Shown: positions 52,134 through 60,953, numbered from the stretch's first letter. The stretch is 64,000 bases of DNA from Pseudonocardia cypriaca (GCF_006717045.1 NZ_VFPH01000001.1:2976001-3040000), one strand, 5' to 3'. Numbers and translations are program-made. The notes: generated by a model from the sequence alone, not told the origin.

Positions 52134-53435
52134 GTGACAGGGCCGACCACCGTCGTCGACCGCGGCCGCGTGCTCGCGTGGGCGCTGTGGGACTGGGGCT
52201 CCGCGGCCTACCACGCCGTGATCCTCACGTTCGTCTTCTCGGTCTACCTCACCGACGCCGTCGGGGACGGGAGCCCCGCGGCCAGCGCCGCCCTCGGCTA
52301 CGCGATCGGCGGAGCCGGCCTCGTCATCGCACTGCTGGCTCCCGTGATCGGGCAGCGGGCGGATGCGGCGGGGCGGCGGAAGCTCTCGACCGGCGTGTGG
52401 ACCGCCTGCACGATCGCGTCGATGGCGGCTCTGTTCGCCATCCGCGACGACCCCGGCTACCTGTGGCCCGGCCTGGTGCTGCTGGCCGTCGGCTCGGTCG
52501 TCGCCGAGCTCGCCCAGGTCTCCTACAACGCCATGCTCGCGCAGGTCTCCACACCGGCGACGATCGGGCGCGTGTCCGGGTTCGGCTGGGCCATGGGCTA
52601 CGTCGGCGGCATCGTGCTGCTGCTCGTCGTCTACTACGGGTTCGTGGCCGGCGAGGGCGCGACGGCCGGGCTCGTCGGCCTCCCGCGCGACGACGGGTTC
52701 AACGTGCGGGCGGTCGCCCTCGTCGCGGCGGCGTGGTTCCTGCTGTTCGCGCTGCCGCTCCTCCTGCTGGTACCGGAGGCGCCGCCCGCCGCCGGCCGCT
52801 CGGCCCGCCTCGGCATGGTCGCGGCCTACCGCGCGCTCGGCGCCGATCTCGTCGCGCTCTACCGCGAGGACCGGCACACCGTGTACTTCCTGGGCGCCAG
52901 CGCGCTGTTCCGGGACGGGCTCGCCGCGATCTTCACGGTCGGGTCCGTGCTCGCGGTCGGCGTGTACGGCATCGGGGCCGGTGACGTGCTGCTGTTCGGG
53001 GTGGCCGCCAACGTCGTCGCGGCGGCGGGAGCGATCGCGGGTGGGCGGCTGGAGGACCGGGTCGGGCCGAAGCCGGTGATCATGGGGTCGCTGCTCGGCA
53101 TGATCGCGGCGGCCTTGGTGCTGCTCGTGGTGTCCGGACCGCTGATGTTCTGGGTGTTCGGCCTGGCGCTGGTGCTCTTCGTGGGGCCGGCGCAGTCGTC
53201 GTCGCGCACCTTCCTCGCCCGGCTGGCCCCGCCGGGCCGCGAAGGCCAGCTCTTCGGCCTCTACGCCACCACGGGCCGTGCGGTGTCGTTCCTGGCTCCG
53301 ACCCTGTTCGGCCTGTTCGTCTCGCTCTTCGGCACGCAGCGGGCCGGGATCGTGGGCATCGTGTTGGTGCTGGTGGCGGGGCTGCTCGCGCTGTGGCCGG
53401 TGCGTCCCCCGATCGTGGTCGCCCGTGCCGGGTAA
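52134..53435 (+). CDS. MFS transporter, Atg22/UMF1 family
   Basis: 433 residues with about twelve membrane spans. WALWDWGSAAYHAVILTFVFSVY is the N-terminal mark of UMF1/Atg22 proteins, and ELAQVSYNAML and SSRTFLARLAPPGREGQLFGLY are typical later blocks. Yeast Atg22 exports amino acids; bacterial substrates are unknown. The GTG at 52134 lies 6 nt after TAGTCT, suggesting a leaderless transcript. It is the third gene of the plus run from 49375. Confidence 0.9.
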   Translation: MTGPTTVVDRGRVLAWALWDWGSAAYHAVILTFVFSVYLTDAVGDGSPAASAALGYAIGGAGLVIALLAPVIGQRADAAGRRKLSTGVWTACTIASMAALFAIRDDPGYLWPGLVLLAVGSVVAELAQVSYNAMLAQVSTPATIGRVSGFGWAMGYVGGIVLLLVVYYGFVAGEGATAGLVGLPRDDGFNVRAVALVAAAWFLLFALPLLLLVPEAPPAAGRSARLGMVAAYRALGADLVALYREDRHTVYFLGASALFRDGLAAIFTVGSVLAVGVYGIGAGDVLLFGVAANVVAAAGAIAGGRLEDRVGPKPVIMGSLLGMIAAALVLLVVSGPLMFWVFGLALVLFVGPAQSSSRTFLARLAPPGREGQLFGLYATTGRAVSFLAPTLFGLFVSLFGTQRAGIVGIVLVLVAGLLALWPVRPPIVVARAG

Positions 53436-53475
53436 CGCGAGGGCTGCGAGGCTGTGAACAGCACGTCAGCGCTCA

Positions 53476-53489
53476 GTGACATAAGTCAC
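53476..53489. promoter_or_regulatory. CRP/GlxR-like site in the rbpA upstream region
   Basis: GTGA-N6-TCAC (GTGACATAAGTCAC) is a symmetric CRP-type half-site pair. It lies ~150 bp upstream of the SigR-type promoter. CAGTTG (53489-53494) and CAACTG (53507-53512) form another dyad next to it. Confidence 0.4.
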
Positions 53490-53568
53490 AGTTGGCTGAC
53501 AGGTCACAACTGCGTGTGTAGCGGCGCCGCATCGGGGACACTCGTGTACCGGGGCGGCGGACGTCCGG

Positions 53569-53591
53569 TGTGGTCGCATGAACTGACCACA
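53569..53591. promoter_or_regulatory. 7-bp inverted repeat upstream of rbpA
   Basis: TGTGGTC, nine bases, GACCACA. It lies 26 bp before the SigR-type -35 element and could be an operator or an end-of-transcript stem for the transporter gene upstream. Confidence 0.35.
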
Positions 53592-53616
53592 CCCGGTCGG
53601 ATTCCGCCCCAATGGC

Positions 53617-53644
53617 GGGAATGGACGGCTGCAGTGCAGACGTT
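53617..53644 (+). promoter_or_regulatory. SigR-type (thiol-stress) promoter of rbpA
   Basis: GGGAAT at 53617-53622, exactly 18 bp, then CGTT at 53641-53644. This is the consensus for SigR/SigH-class ECF sigma factors. In Streptomyces rbpA is transcribed from such a promoter, which fits the gene 58 bp downstream. No sigR gene is in the window. Confidence 0.75.
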
Positions 53645-53701
53645 ACACCCGGTGGTGACGGCCGAGGGAGGCTCCCTCGGCCCAGGTAGGGAGGATGACG
53701 C

Positions 53702-54046
53702 ATGGCCGACCGCGTGCTCCGTGGCAGCCGGCTCGGGGCTGTCAGCTACGAGACGGACCGCAACCACGACCTCGCGCCGCGGCAGTCGATGCGCTACGCG
53801 TGCCCGCGCGGCCACGAGTTCGAGGTGCCCTTCGCGGGCGATGCCGAAGCCCCGGCGACCTGGGAGTGCCGTCTGCACGGCAGCATCTCCCGCCTCGTGG
53901 ACGGCGCCGAGCCCGAGCAGAAGAAGGCGAAGCCCCCGCGCACCCACTGGGACATGCTGCTGGAGCGTCGCTCCGTGGCCGAGCTGGAGGTGCTCCTCAA
54001 CGAGCGCCTGGAGCTGCTCGCCGAGCGCAGGCGCGAGATCGCCTGA
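53702..54046 (+). CDS. rbpA: RNA polymerase-binding protein RbpA
   Basis: 114 residues, a normal length. Residues ~1-30 hold the core-binding tail (DRVLRGSRLGAVSYETDR), the RbpA core domain with its Cys pair (YACPRGHEFEVPF; WECRLHG) follows, and the C-terminal sigma-interaction helix (THWDMLLERRSVAELEVLLNERL split over two helices) ends the protein. RbpA stabilises the housekeeping sigma holoenzyme and open complex and affects rifampicin response. AGGGAGGA precedes the ATG. Control by a SigR-type promoter ties it to thiol stress. Confidence 0.97.
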   Translation: MADRVLRGSRLGAVSYETDRNHDLAPRQSMRYACPRGHEFEVPFAGDAEAPATWECRLHGSISRLVDGAEPEQKKAKPPRTHWDMLLERRSVAELEVLLNERLELLAERRREIA

Positions 54047-54057
54047 CCTCATACGTG

Positions 54058-54097
54058 AACGAGAGCCGGGTCGCCTTCGGGCGGCCCGGCTCTCGTT
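54058..54097. terminator. Bidirectional intrinsic terminator between rbpA and the phosphoribosyltransferase
   Basis: AACGAGAGCCGGG and its exact complement CCCGGCTCTCGTT form a 13-bp stem. Inside it CGCC-TTCG-GGCG makes a further stem with a UUCG loop. The two genes converge on it, so it probably ends both transcripts. Confidence 0.85.
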
Positions 54098-54103
54098 CTA
54101 TGT

Positions 54104-54601
54104 CTAGGCGTCGAGGACCTGCTGCGCGCGCTTGACGACCGGTGGGAGCGTCGACCACGGGAAGTTGATCCAGCGATCGGTTCGGCGCCACACGTACTCG
54201 CACTGCACGCTGCTGTGCGGCTTCTCGTACACCACGGCGCAGCGCACGTCGGCGACGTGACCCGCGCAGAAGTCCCGCACCAGCTTGAGCGTGGCGCCGG
54301 TGTCGGCGACGTCGTCGGCCACGAGCACGCGCGCCCCGGACAGGTCCACCACGTTCGGCACCGGCGGCAGCATGATCGGCACCGGGAGCCGCTCGTCCAC
54401 GCCGGTGTAGAACTCGACGTTCGCCACGTGCAGGTTCTTGACGTCCAGCGCGTAGCCGAGCGCGCCCGCCACGAACAGGCCACCACGCGCGATCGACAGG
54501 ATGATGTCGGCCTCGTAGCCGTCGGCGGCGATCTGCTCGGCGAGCTCCCGGGAGGCGGCGCCGAACAGCTCCCAGGTGAGCTCCTCGCGGGGCGCGGTCA
54601 C
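54104..54601 (-). CDS. Phosphoribosyltransferase family protein
   Basis: 165 residues with the type I PRPP-binding motif VLVADDVADTGATLKLV (residues ~92-108) and a DIILSIARGGLFVAG loop. It resembles xanthine/hypoxanthine phosphoribosyltransferases but the purine substrate is not certain. The GTG at 54601 overlaps the ppm1 stop, so it is coupled to the mannosyltransferase gene. It ends against the strong terminator after rbpA. Confidence 0.88.
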   Translation of the reverse strand: MTAPREELTWELFGAASRELAEQIAADGYEADIILSIARGGLFVAGALGYALDVKNLHVANVEFYTGVDERLPVPIMLPPVPNVVDLSGARVLVADDVADTGATLKLVRDFCAGHVADVRCAVVYEKPHSSVQCEYVWRRTDRWINFPWSTLPPVVKRAQQVLDA

Positions 54602-55461
54602 GTGCGGACCGGGCCGTCGCTCACGGCCTCGTCACCGGCCTCGCGCTCCGTGGCCCGCGCCGGCTCCGTGACGTGGGAAGGCTTCGTGGCCTGCGGTGGC
54701 TCCGCGGCCGGGCGGTCGGCGCGCAGCACGGTGGGCGTGCGCTGCACCAGCCGGCCCGCCCCCCAGCAGGCGACCCGCCACAACGCCTCTACGACGATGG
54801 ACGTGTCCATCTTCGAGGCCCCGCGCTGCCGCTCGGTGAACGTGATCGGCACCTCGCGCACGCGGAACCCCGCGAGCACGGCCCGCCACGCCATGTCGAT
54901 CTGGAAGCAGTAACCCTGGGACGCGACCTGGTCGAGGTCGAGCTCCTCGAGCACCTGCCGGCGGAACACCCGGAACCCGGCGGTGATGTCCTTGATCGGC
55001 ACGCCGAGCGCGACCCGCGAGTACAGGTTGCCGGCCCGGGAGATCAGCTGCCGGCGGGCGGGCCAGTTGCGCACGACACCGCCGGGCACGTACCGGGAGC
55101 CGAGCACGACGTCCGCGTTGTCAAGGGCCGCGAGCAGCGCGGGGAGGTCCTCCGGCGGGTGCGAGCCGTCGGCGTCCATCTCGACGACGACCTGGTAGTC
55201 CCTGCGCAGCGCCTCGGCGAACCCAGCCAGGTAGGCCGCGCCCAGCCCTTGCTTGCCCGCGCGGTGCAGCACCGTGACCCGTGGGTCGGCAGCCGCCATC
55301 TCGTCGGCGAGGTCACCGGTGCCGTCGGGGCTCGCGTCGTCGACCACGAGGACGTCCGCCTCGGGTACCGCCGCATGCAGCCTCGCCACGACCGGACCCA
55401 GGTTGTCCCGCTCCTGATAGGTGGGGATCACCACCAGGATCCGGCCCCTCGGCTCAGCCAT
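54598..55461 (-). CDS. ppm1: Polyprenol monophosphomannose synthase
   Basis: 287 residues. A GT2 fold with VVIPTYQERDNL, VDDASPDGTGDLAD and a DADGSHPPEDLP catalytic motif marks a DPM1-type enzyme that moves mannose from GDP-mannose to polyprenyl phosphate. The product feeds protein O-mannosylation and lipoarabinomannan-type glycan synthesis. In M. tuberculosis Ppm1 is fused to Lnt; here lnt is a separate gene just upstream, overlapping it by 8 bp. An Ala/Pro-rich tail follows the catalytic domain. The ATG at 55461 has GAAGGGA upstream. Confidence 0.93.
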   Translation of the reverse strand: MAEPRGRILVVIPTYQERDNLGPVVARLHAAVPEADVLVVDDASPDGTGDLADEMAAADPRVTVLHRAGKQGLGAAYLAGFAEALRRDYQVVVEMDADGSHPPEDLPALLAALDNADVVLGSRYVPGGVVRNWPARRQLISRAGNLYSRVALGVPIKDITAGFRVFRRQVLEELDLDQVASQGYCFQIDMAWRAVLAGFRVREVPITFTERQRGASKMDTSIVVEALWRVACWGAGRLVQRTPTVLRADRPAAEPPQATKPSHVTEPARATEREAGDEAVSDGPVRT

Positions 55462-57070
55462 CCTCGTCCCTTCCCGCACGCCTCACCGCGCGACGCCTGT
55501 TCACGATCCCGACTCCGATCGCGAGCACCCCCATGGCGACAAGCGCCCATTCGGGTGCAGACCGCCATCGAGTGGCCAGCGTAGTGGTGTCCCGCAACTG
55601 GGTCCGATCGACCAGGACATCCGGGGTGAACTGCCGCGTGCTGGCGGTGACCGTGCCGTCCCGGGTGATCGTCGCGCTCACCCCGCTGGTGGTCGCGATG
55701 ATCACCGGGCGGTCGTGCTCGACGGCGCGGATCCGCGACATCGCGAGCTGCTGGTAGGTCATTTCGGTGAGCCCGAACGTGGCGTTGTTGCTGGGCACGG
55801 CGAGCACCTCGGCGCCGGCCGCCACGCTGTCGGCCACGAGGTCGTCGAACGCGACCTCCCAGCAGATCGTGACGCCCACGCGGACGCCCGCCATGTCGAC
55901 GGCGCCCGTGCCGTTGCCCGGCACGAAGTAGCCGGCGCGGTCGACGTACGGGGAGAACAGGCGGAAGAACTCCCGCCACGGCATGTACTCCCCGAACGGT
56001 TGCACCCGGCGCTTGTCGTTGCGCTCCACGACCCCCACCCCACCCTCCCAGACGAGGGCGGAGTTCGAGGTGGTGAGCCCGTCGGGGTTGCGCAGCACCG
56101 AGCCCACCAGCACGGGGACGCCGACGGCGCGGGCGGCCCTGTCGATCTGGGCGGCGGCGTCGGGGTTGCGCAGCGGGTCGATGTCGCTGGAGTTCTCGGG
56201 CCAGATCACCAGGTCCGGGCGCGGTACCCGGCCTGCGGCGACGTCGGCGGCGAGCTGCTCGGTGGCCTTCACGTGGTTGTCGAGCACGGCGCGGCGCTGG
56301 GCGTTGAAGTCGAGACCCAGCCGCGGGACGTTGCCCTGCACCGCGGCGATGTTGACGGTGCGGTCGTCCCCGTTCGGGGTGGCCGGCACCAGCGCTGCGA
56401 GCGGTCCCGCCGCCATCGTGAGGACGGCGATGAGTGCCGGGGCCACCATCCGGCGCGGGCTCTGCCGTCGAACGAGCCTGCGCACCAGCTCGCCGAGCGC
56501 GAGCCCCGCGAGCACGGCCGCGAACGACAGCAGCGGCTCACCGCCGATCGCGGCGAGTGGCAGCAGCGGCCCGTCCGGCTGGCCGAAGCCCACCCGACCC
56601 CACGGCAGCCCGCCGAACGGGATCCGTCCCCTGACCGCCTCGCCTGCGATCCACACCGCGGCGGCCCAGACGGGCGCTGCGGGCAGCCGGGACACGGCGG
56701 CGATCCCGGCGCCTGCGAGCCCGATGAACAGCGCTTCGAACACCGACAGCGCGATCCACGGCAGCTGCTGGACCAGCGACGTGACCCATTCGAGGAGCGG
56801 GAGCAGGAAACCCAGGCCGAAGAGAAACCCGTAGCCGAATCCGGCGCGCGCCCGGCGCCCGTACAGGACGATGCCCAGCAGCGCGAACGCCGGGAGCACC
56901 AGCCACCACAGCGTGCGCGGCGGGAAGCTGAGGTAGAGGAGCGCGCCGCCGCCCACGGCCCCGACCACCCGGGCCGCCACGGCGGGGTTCCACCGCTTGC
57001 GCGCCGCATCGGGTGCGGGTGGCCCGGTGCCCGGTTCGGGCGCGACGGGTTCGGCGGTGGGTGCGGCCAC
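55454..57070 (-). CDS. lnt: Apolipoprotein N-acyltransferase
   Basis: 538 residues. Six or seven membrane spans (residues ~30-250) precede a carbon-nitrogen hydrolase domain (~265-500). The catalytic triad fits: Glu in DLVIWPENS, Lys in NDKRRVQPFGEY and Cys in VTICWEVAF. It adds the third acyl chain to lipoproteins. Several lipoproteins occur in this window. The GTG at 57070 lies 6 nt after TAGGCT on the minus strand. It is the first gene of lnt-ppm1-phosphoribosyltransferase. Confidence 0.93.
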   Translation of the reverse strand: MAAPTAEPVAPEPGTGPPAPDAARKRWNPAVAARVVGAVGGGALLYLSFPPRTLWWLVLPAFALLGIVLYGRRARAGFGYGFLFGLGFLLPLLEWVTSLVQQLPWIALSVFEALFIGLAGAGIAAVSRLPAAPVWAAAVWIAGEAVRGRIPFGGLPWGRVGFGQPDGPLLPLAAIGGEPLLSFAAVLAGLALGELVRRLVRRQSPRRMVAPALIAVLTMAAGPLAALVPATPNGDDRTVNIAAVQGNVPRLGLDFNAQRRAVLDNHVKATEQLAADVAAGRVPRPDLVIWPENSSDIDPLRNPDAAAQIDRAARAVGVPVLVGSVLRNPDGLTTSNSALVWEGGVGVVERNDKRRVQPFGEYMPWREFFRLFSPYVDRAGYFVPGNGTGAVDMAGVRVGVTICWEVAFDDLVADSVAAGAEVLAVPSNNATFGLTEMTYQQLAMSRIRAVEHDRPVIIATTSGVSATITRDGTVTASTRQFTPDVLVDRTQLRDTTTLATRWRSAPEWALVAMGVLAIGVGIVNRRRAVRRAGRDEDG

Positions 57071-57116
57071 GGCGTGAGCCTACGTGTCGGGTGTGTGGAG
57101 CCGGTGATCGAGCCGG

Positions 57117-57917
57117 TCAGGCCGGCACCGGCGCCAGCAGGTGGGCGTTGCCGAGCGCGTCGAGCGGGCCCCGCGCGCCGCTGCGGGTGAACCACTCGTA
57201 CCCGTACGCGCTGGCGAAGCCGTCGACGGGCACGTCGTCGTCGGCGATCTGGCTGGCATGCGCCACCATCGCGGCCCGCTTGTTCTGCAGGTGTGCCTCG
57301 GTGCCGGTGACGGCGAGCCCGATCTCGGCGGTGACCCGCCCGAACGGCACGGCGGCGGCGCGTGCCGCGCCGTGCACCAGGTGCCGGTCCCGTGCTGAGA
57401 CGTGCAGGTGTTCGCGGTCGACCGTCACCCGGTAGCCGGTGACGCCCAGCATGTCCGCCGCTGTGGCCCCGATCCGGAAGACCGCCCGGTGGTCTGGGTG
57501 GCCGTAGATCCCGTGCTCGTCGTCGTGGACGATCGCGGCGGCGCCCTCGTCGTCGGCGATCTCGGCGACGTCCCGGGCCAGCTGCAGCGGGTCCGCCACG
57601 GCGAGCGCCCGCTCGTGCCGCGCATCGGCCCACCCGGGCAGGCCCGAGTCCCGCCGGCCCAGCAGGGCCAGCCGGGACACCCCGAGCAGCTCCGCGGCGC
57701 GCTCCAGCTCCGCCAGCCTGCGCTCGGGGATCGTCTCGCCCGCCCGCAGCGGCACGCGGGAGCCGCCCAGCTCGCCCGCCGTCGCGACGACGAGGACGGT
57801 GCGCGCGCCCGCATCGGCCAGGCGGCGCAGCGTGATCCCGGTGAAGATCGCCTCGTCGTCCGGGTGGGCGTGCAGGACGAGGACGGTGTGCCCGCGCAGA
57901 TCGGGGGTGCTGATCAT
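57117..57917 (-). CDS. PIG-L family deacetylase
   Basis: 266 residues with the zinc motif HAHPDDE near residue 17 and the distal HPDH motif (IYGHPDHRAV) near 140. This is closer to the MshB/Mca branch than the copy at 8003, but neither mycothiol role can be assigned. ALGNAHLLAPV closes the protein. It is transcribed in the direction of lnt, whose start is 47 bp away. It stands downstream of a gap, with no evident partner. Confidence 0.85.
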   Translation of the reverse strand: MISTPDLRGHTVLVLHAHPDDEAIFTGITLRRLADAGARTVLVVATAGELGGSRVPLRAGETIPERRLAELERAAELLGVSRLALLGRRDSGLPGWADARHERALAVADPLQLARDVAEIADDEGAAAIVHDDEHGIYGHPDHRAVFRIGATAADMLGVTGYRVTVDREHLHVSARDRHLVHGAARAAAVPFGRVTAEIGLAVTGTEAHLQNKRAAMVAHASQIADDDVPVDGFASAYGYEWFTRSGARGPLDALGNAHLLAPVPA

Positions 57918-58123
57918 CAGTGGGTTCGCAGACGTGCGGGGCCGCGGAAGCGGCCGGACGGACGGGGCCGGGGGTCAGCTGCGACAGCAGCGACAGCACC
58001 CCGGACAGCACAGGGTCACGCCCGCGCAGTACGTCCGGTCCGCCACGGCGCGAGATTCTGCCAGACCTCGCCCGCACCCCACCATCGGGTCGCCCCGGGA
58101 TGGGACGCAGGACACGGCGCCGG

Positions 58124-58408
58124 CTATCCCGCCTCCGCGCGACGGGTCCGGGCTCGAGGACGGGGCAGGCGGTATCCCCACGCCCACCACAGCCCTGCTC
58201 CGGTACCGGCCACGACGAAGGCGCACCCCGGTAGCCCCAGCACCAGCAACACCACGACGAGCACGGCCAGCAGCCCGAGGACGGTGCGCTGGCACCTCCT
58301 GCGCGTCCTGGTGCGGCCACTGCTCAGGAGAGCGGCGAGATCCGGGTCAGCGGCCGACATCCGCCGCTCGATCTCGCGCAACGCCTCGCGTTCGTCCTTG
58401 TCCAGCAT
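58124..58408 (-). CDS. DUF3040 membrane protein
   Basis: 94 residues with the DUF3040 start (LDKDEREALREIERRMSAADPDLA) and two membrane segments (~52-70 and ~74-90). The family is a small actinomycete membrane protein of unknown role. GGAGG precedes the ATG at 58408. About 200 bp separate it from the PIG-L start at 57917; that space (57918-58123) has no gene I can support. Confidence 0.87.
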   Translation of the reverse strand: MLDKDEREALREIERRMSAADPDLAALLSSGRTRTRRRCQRTVLGLLAVLVVVLLVLGLPGCAFVVAGTGAGLWWAWGYRLPRPRARTRRAEAG

Positions 58409-58976
58409 CTCGACCTCCGAAGCCCTTGTCCCAAGGCATACGGCGCGCACCGCCCGACGGTTCAGGTGGCGGCAGCAGGGTGGTGAGGGTCGCCATCACC
58501 CACCGCCGAGGAGCGTGCGGACCTCAGGATCACGCGGCCCGGTCTGCGCTCCCACACCCCGTGTCGGCCGCCGCGCCCCGCCGACGGGCAGCGTGGGGGC
58601 GAGAACGGGTCGTGACCTGCGGAGATCACCCCGAGCAGCACACCACGGTGCCGCCCGCGACCGGGAAGTGCTGCTGGCGCCGGTCAGGCCCGGTGGAGTA
58701 GCTCATGATCGGCCGCTGGACGCGTTTCCCGACGCAGGGCGTCGGTTTTCGCGCCGAAGCGCTGATCATGCCGTGAGACCGGCCTTCGGTGGCGCCGCGC
58801 GCCGAAGGGGCAGGCCCGTGGGCCTGCTCGCGAAGCGGGCCTTCAGGGGTCGCAGAGGCTCGCGGAGCGCCCTTGAGGCGTGAGGGGCGGCCCCGCACGA
58901 TGCGCGGCGCCACTGAAGGCCCGCGAGGGGCGCCACCGAAGGCCCGGCGAAGGGGCGTGCCATCCGGTGCAGGTGA
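58409..58976. other. 568-bp gap without a supportable gene
   Basis: No frame in this stretch has a start with a ribosome-binding site and plausible composition. The right part (58741-58960) is a cluster of short repeats, noted separately. The left part (58451-58740) shows no structure I can name. Confidence 0.5.
58741..58960. repeat. Cluster of short inverted and direct repeats
   Basis: GGCCTTCGGTGGCGCC (58781-58796) is the exact reverse complement of GGCGCCACCGAAGGCC (58929-58944). A third copy with one change is at 58906-58921. Between them GCAGGCC-N4-GGCCTGC (58810-58827) forms a perfect hairpin and GGGCCTTCAGGGG repeats the theme. This resembles a mosaic of intergenic palindromic elements. 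Confidence 0.6.
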
Positions 58977-60512
58977 TCAGTGGACCGTTGGCCGGCTGCT
59001 CAGCGCGTCGTGCAGCACCGTTCCGCGGTGCACGGTGCGCAGGCACCGCGGGTTCGCCGCGCTCCCGTCCAGGGTGCCCGTGCCGTCCCAGATCGCATAG
59101 CTGGCGGGTGCGCCGGGCCGCAGGCGTCCGGCCAGCGGGGACCGGTCCCCCGCCGCGCGGTACCCGCCCACGGTGTGTGCCGCGAGGGCCTGGGCGGGGG
59201 TGAGCCCGGAGGCGGGAGTGCGGTGCTCCACGGCGGCCCGCACCGCCGCCCACGGGTCGACCGGGGTGACCGGGGCGTCCGACCCGAGGGCGAGGACGAC
59301 GCCCGCCTGCGCCAGGTCGGCGAACGGGTTCATCCCCTGCGCCCTGGCCCGGCCGAGGCGCATGGCGTACATGCCCTCCGGGCCGCCCCAGTAGGCGTCG
59401 AAGAGCGGCTGCACGCTCGCGACCACGCCGAGCTCGGCCAGCCGGCGCGCCTGCGCGGGGTCGACCATCTCCAGGTGCTCCACCCGGTGGCCCGCGGCGC
59501 GCACGGCGGCGGGTGAGGTCGCGGCGGCGGCCGCGTCGAGCCCGGCGAGCAGCGCGTCCGCGGCCGCGTCGCCGATCACGTGGAAACCGGCCTGCGTCCC
59601 GGCCACGGTGCAGGCCGCGACGTGCGCGCCGATCTCGGCGGCGTCGAGGTAGCGGTTGCCGGTGCAGCCGGCGGCGTCGGAGTAGGGCTCCCGCAGCGCC
59701 GCCGTGTGCGAGCCGAGCGATCCGTCGACGAACAGGTCGCCCGCGAGCCCGCGGGCGCCGGTCGCCGCGACCAGTTCCCCGGCCTCCTCTGCGGTGCGCA
59801 CCGCCTCGCCCCAGTAGCCGACGACCTCCGGCCCGGGACGGGCCCGCAGGGCGGCCAGGTCGGCGACGGACGAGATGTCCGGGCCGGCGCACTCGTGCAC
59901 GACCGCCACGCCGCGGGCGGCGGCGTCGGCGAGGAACGCGGCCTGCGCGGCGTCACGGGTGGTGGAGTCGACGGCTGCGAGCGCGGCTCGGCGGGCCCGG
60001 TGGTGGGCGTCCCCGGTCAGCGCTGTGCGCGACCACCCGGCGGCGTCCGTAACGCCGGGGGCGCGGTCGAGCAGGGCGGAGGAGACGAGGGCCGAGTGGA
60101 CGTCGATCCGGCTCAGGTAGACGGGGGCGCCATCAGCGGCCCGGTCGAGCTCCGAACGCGGCGGGAGCTCGTCGGGCCAGGTCTGGTCCTGCCAGCCGTG
60201 GCCCCACACGAGCGCGCCCGGCCGTGCCGCGACGCGGGCCGCCACCGCGTCGAGCAGCGCCCGCGCCGAGCCGCAGCCGGTGAGATCGAGGCCGTCGGCC
60301 AGCAGGCCGGCTGCGGTGGCGTGCACGTGGGCGTCGACGAACGCCGGGGTGACGACGGCGCCCGGGAGCTCCAGCACGGCCGAGCCGGGCAGGCGTTCCC
60401 GCGCGGCGGCCGCGTCGCCCACCCAGCTGATCCGCTCACCCTCGATCTCGACGGCTCCTGCCGCCGACGCCGGGTCGAAGAGCCGGACGCCGAGCAGCAG
60501 GGTGCGGGTCAC
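58977..60512 (-). CDS. Amidohydrolase family protein (YtcJ-like)
   Basis: 511 residues. The metal-dependent hydrolase barrel has VDAHVHAT near residue 60, HECAG and HRVEHLEMVDP blocks, and a late ALGSDAPVTPVDPW. The order matches the YtcJ/amidohydrolase_3 group, which hydrolyses amides or carbamates; no substrate is known. The ATG at 60512 is normal for the family. It overlaps the repeat-rich gap at its 3' end and follows the PspC mini-gene by 17 bp. Confidence 0.88.
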   Translation of the reverse strand: MTRTLLLGVRLFDPASAAGAVEIEGERISWVGDAAAARERLPGSAVLELPGAVVTPAFVDAHVHATAAGLLADGLDLTGCGSARALLDAVAARVAARPGALVWGHGWQDQTWPDELPPRSELDRAADGAPVYLSRIDVHSALVSSALLDRAPGVTDAAGWSRTALTGDAHHRARRAALAAVDSTTRDAAQAAFLADAAARGVAVVHECAGPDISSVADLAALRARPGPEVVGYWGEAVRTAEEAGELVAATGARGLAGDLFVDGSLGSHTAALREPYSDAAGCTGNRYLDAAEIGAHVAACTVAGTQAGFHVIGDAAADALLAGLDAAAAATSPAAVRAAGHRVEHLEMVDPAQARRLAELGVVASVQPLFDAYWGGPEGMYAMRLGRARAQGMNPFADLAQAGVVLALGSDAPVTPVDPWAAVRAAVEHRTPASGLTPAQALAAHTVGGYRAAGDRSPLAGRLRPGAPASYAIWDGTGTLDGSAANPRCLRTVHRGTVLHDALSSRPTVH

Positions 60513-60529
60513 CCGAGATATCTACCGGA

Positions 60530-60718
60530 TCAGTAGTCGCGCTTGGGCATGAGGATCCACAGCACGATGTAGACCACGAACTGCGGGCCGGGCAGCAGGC
60601 AGGAGATCACGAACAGCAGCCGGACCACGAACGGGCTCATCCCGAACCGGTCCGCCAGGCCCGCGCACACGCCGGCGATGACCTTGCCGTGTCGCGGGCG
60701 GGTCAGGGTCGATGCCAC
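60530..60718 (-). CDS. PspC domain mini-protein
   Basis: 62 residues from a GTG at 60718 behind GGAAGGAG. The PspC pattern is complete: GKVIAGVCAGLADRFGMSPFVVRLLF, then a membrane span (FVVYIVLWILMP). PspC proteins sit in the membrane and are tied to envelope stress. A longer frame to 60811 has no support. It is divergent from the SGNH hydrolase; the 235-bp space contains TGCGCATGCGCA at 60929-60940. Confidence 0.87.
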   Translation of the reverse strand: MASTLTRPRHGKVIAGVCAGLADRFGMSPFVVRLLFVISCLLPGPQFVVYIVLWILMPKRDY

Positions 60719-60928
60719 CTTGGGCTCCTTCCAGATCGCGGCGTGTTTCGCCGCTGGTACCCAGTGTCGGCGTCGTGACCGGCGCTGGACTCGGGAAACG
60801 CCCGGAGGCACCCCTGAGGTTCCCCTGGCGGTACCCCCAGAAGCGTCACCGCACTCGCAGTCCGTGACCGCGGGCTGCGCCGCGGGGGCGGTGATCGCTG
60901 GTGTCGGTGAATGCCCTGGTCAGGCCGC

Positions 60929-60940
60929 TGCGCATGCGCA
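60929..60940. promoter_or_regulatory. 12-bp palindrome next to the SGNH hydrolase promoter
   Basis: TGCGCATGCGCA directly precedes TAGCGT (60941-60946), the -10-like element 7 nt before the GTG at 60954. Its position suits an operator. Confidence 0.35.
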
Positions 60941-60953
60941 TAGCGTCCCTCCC

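Noticed and set aside
58626..58963. Small open frames on both strands in the repeat cluster
   Set aside because: They translate the inverted repeats and lack start signals.
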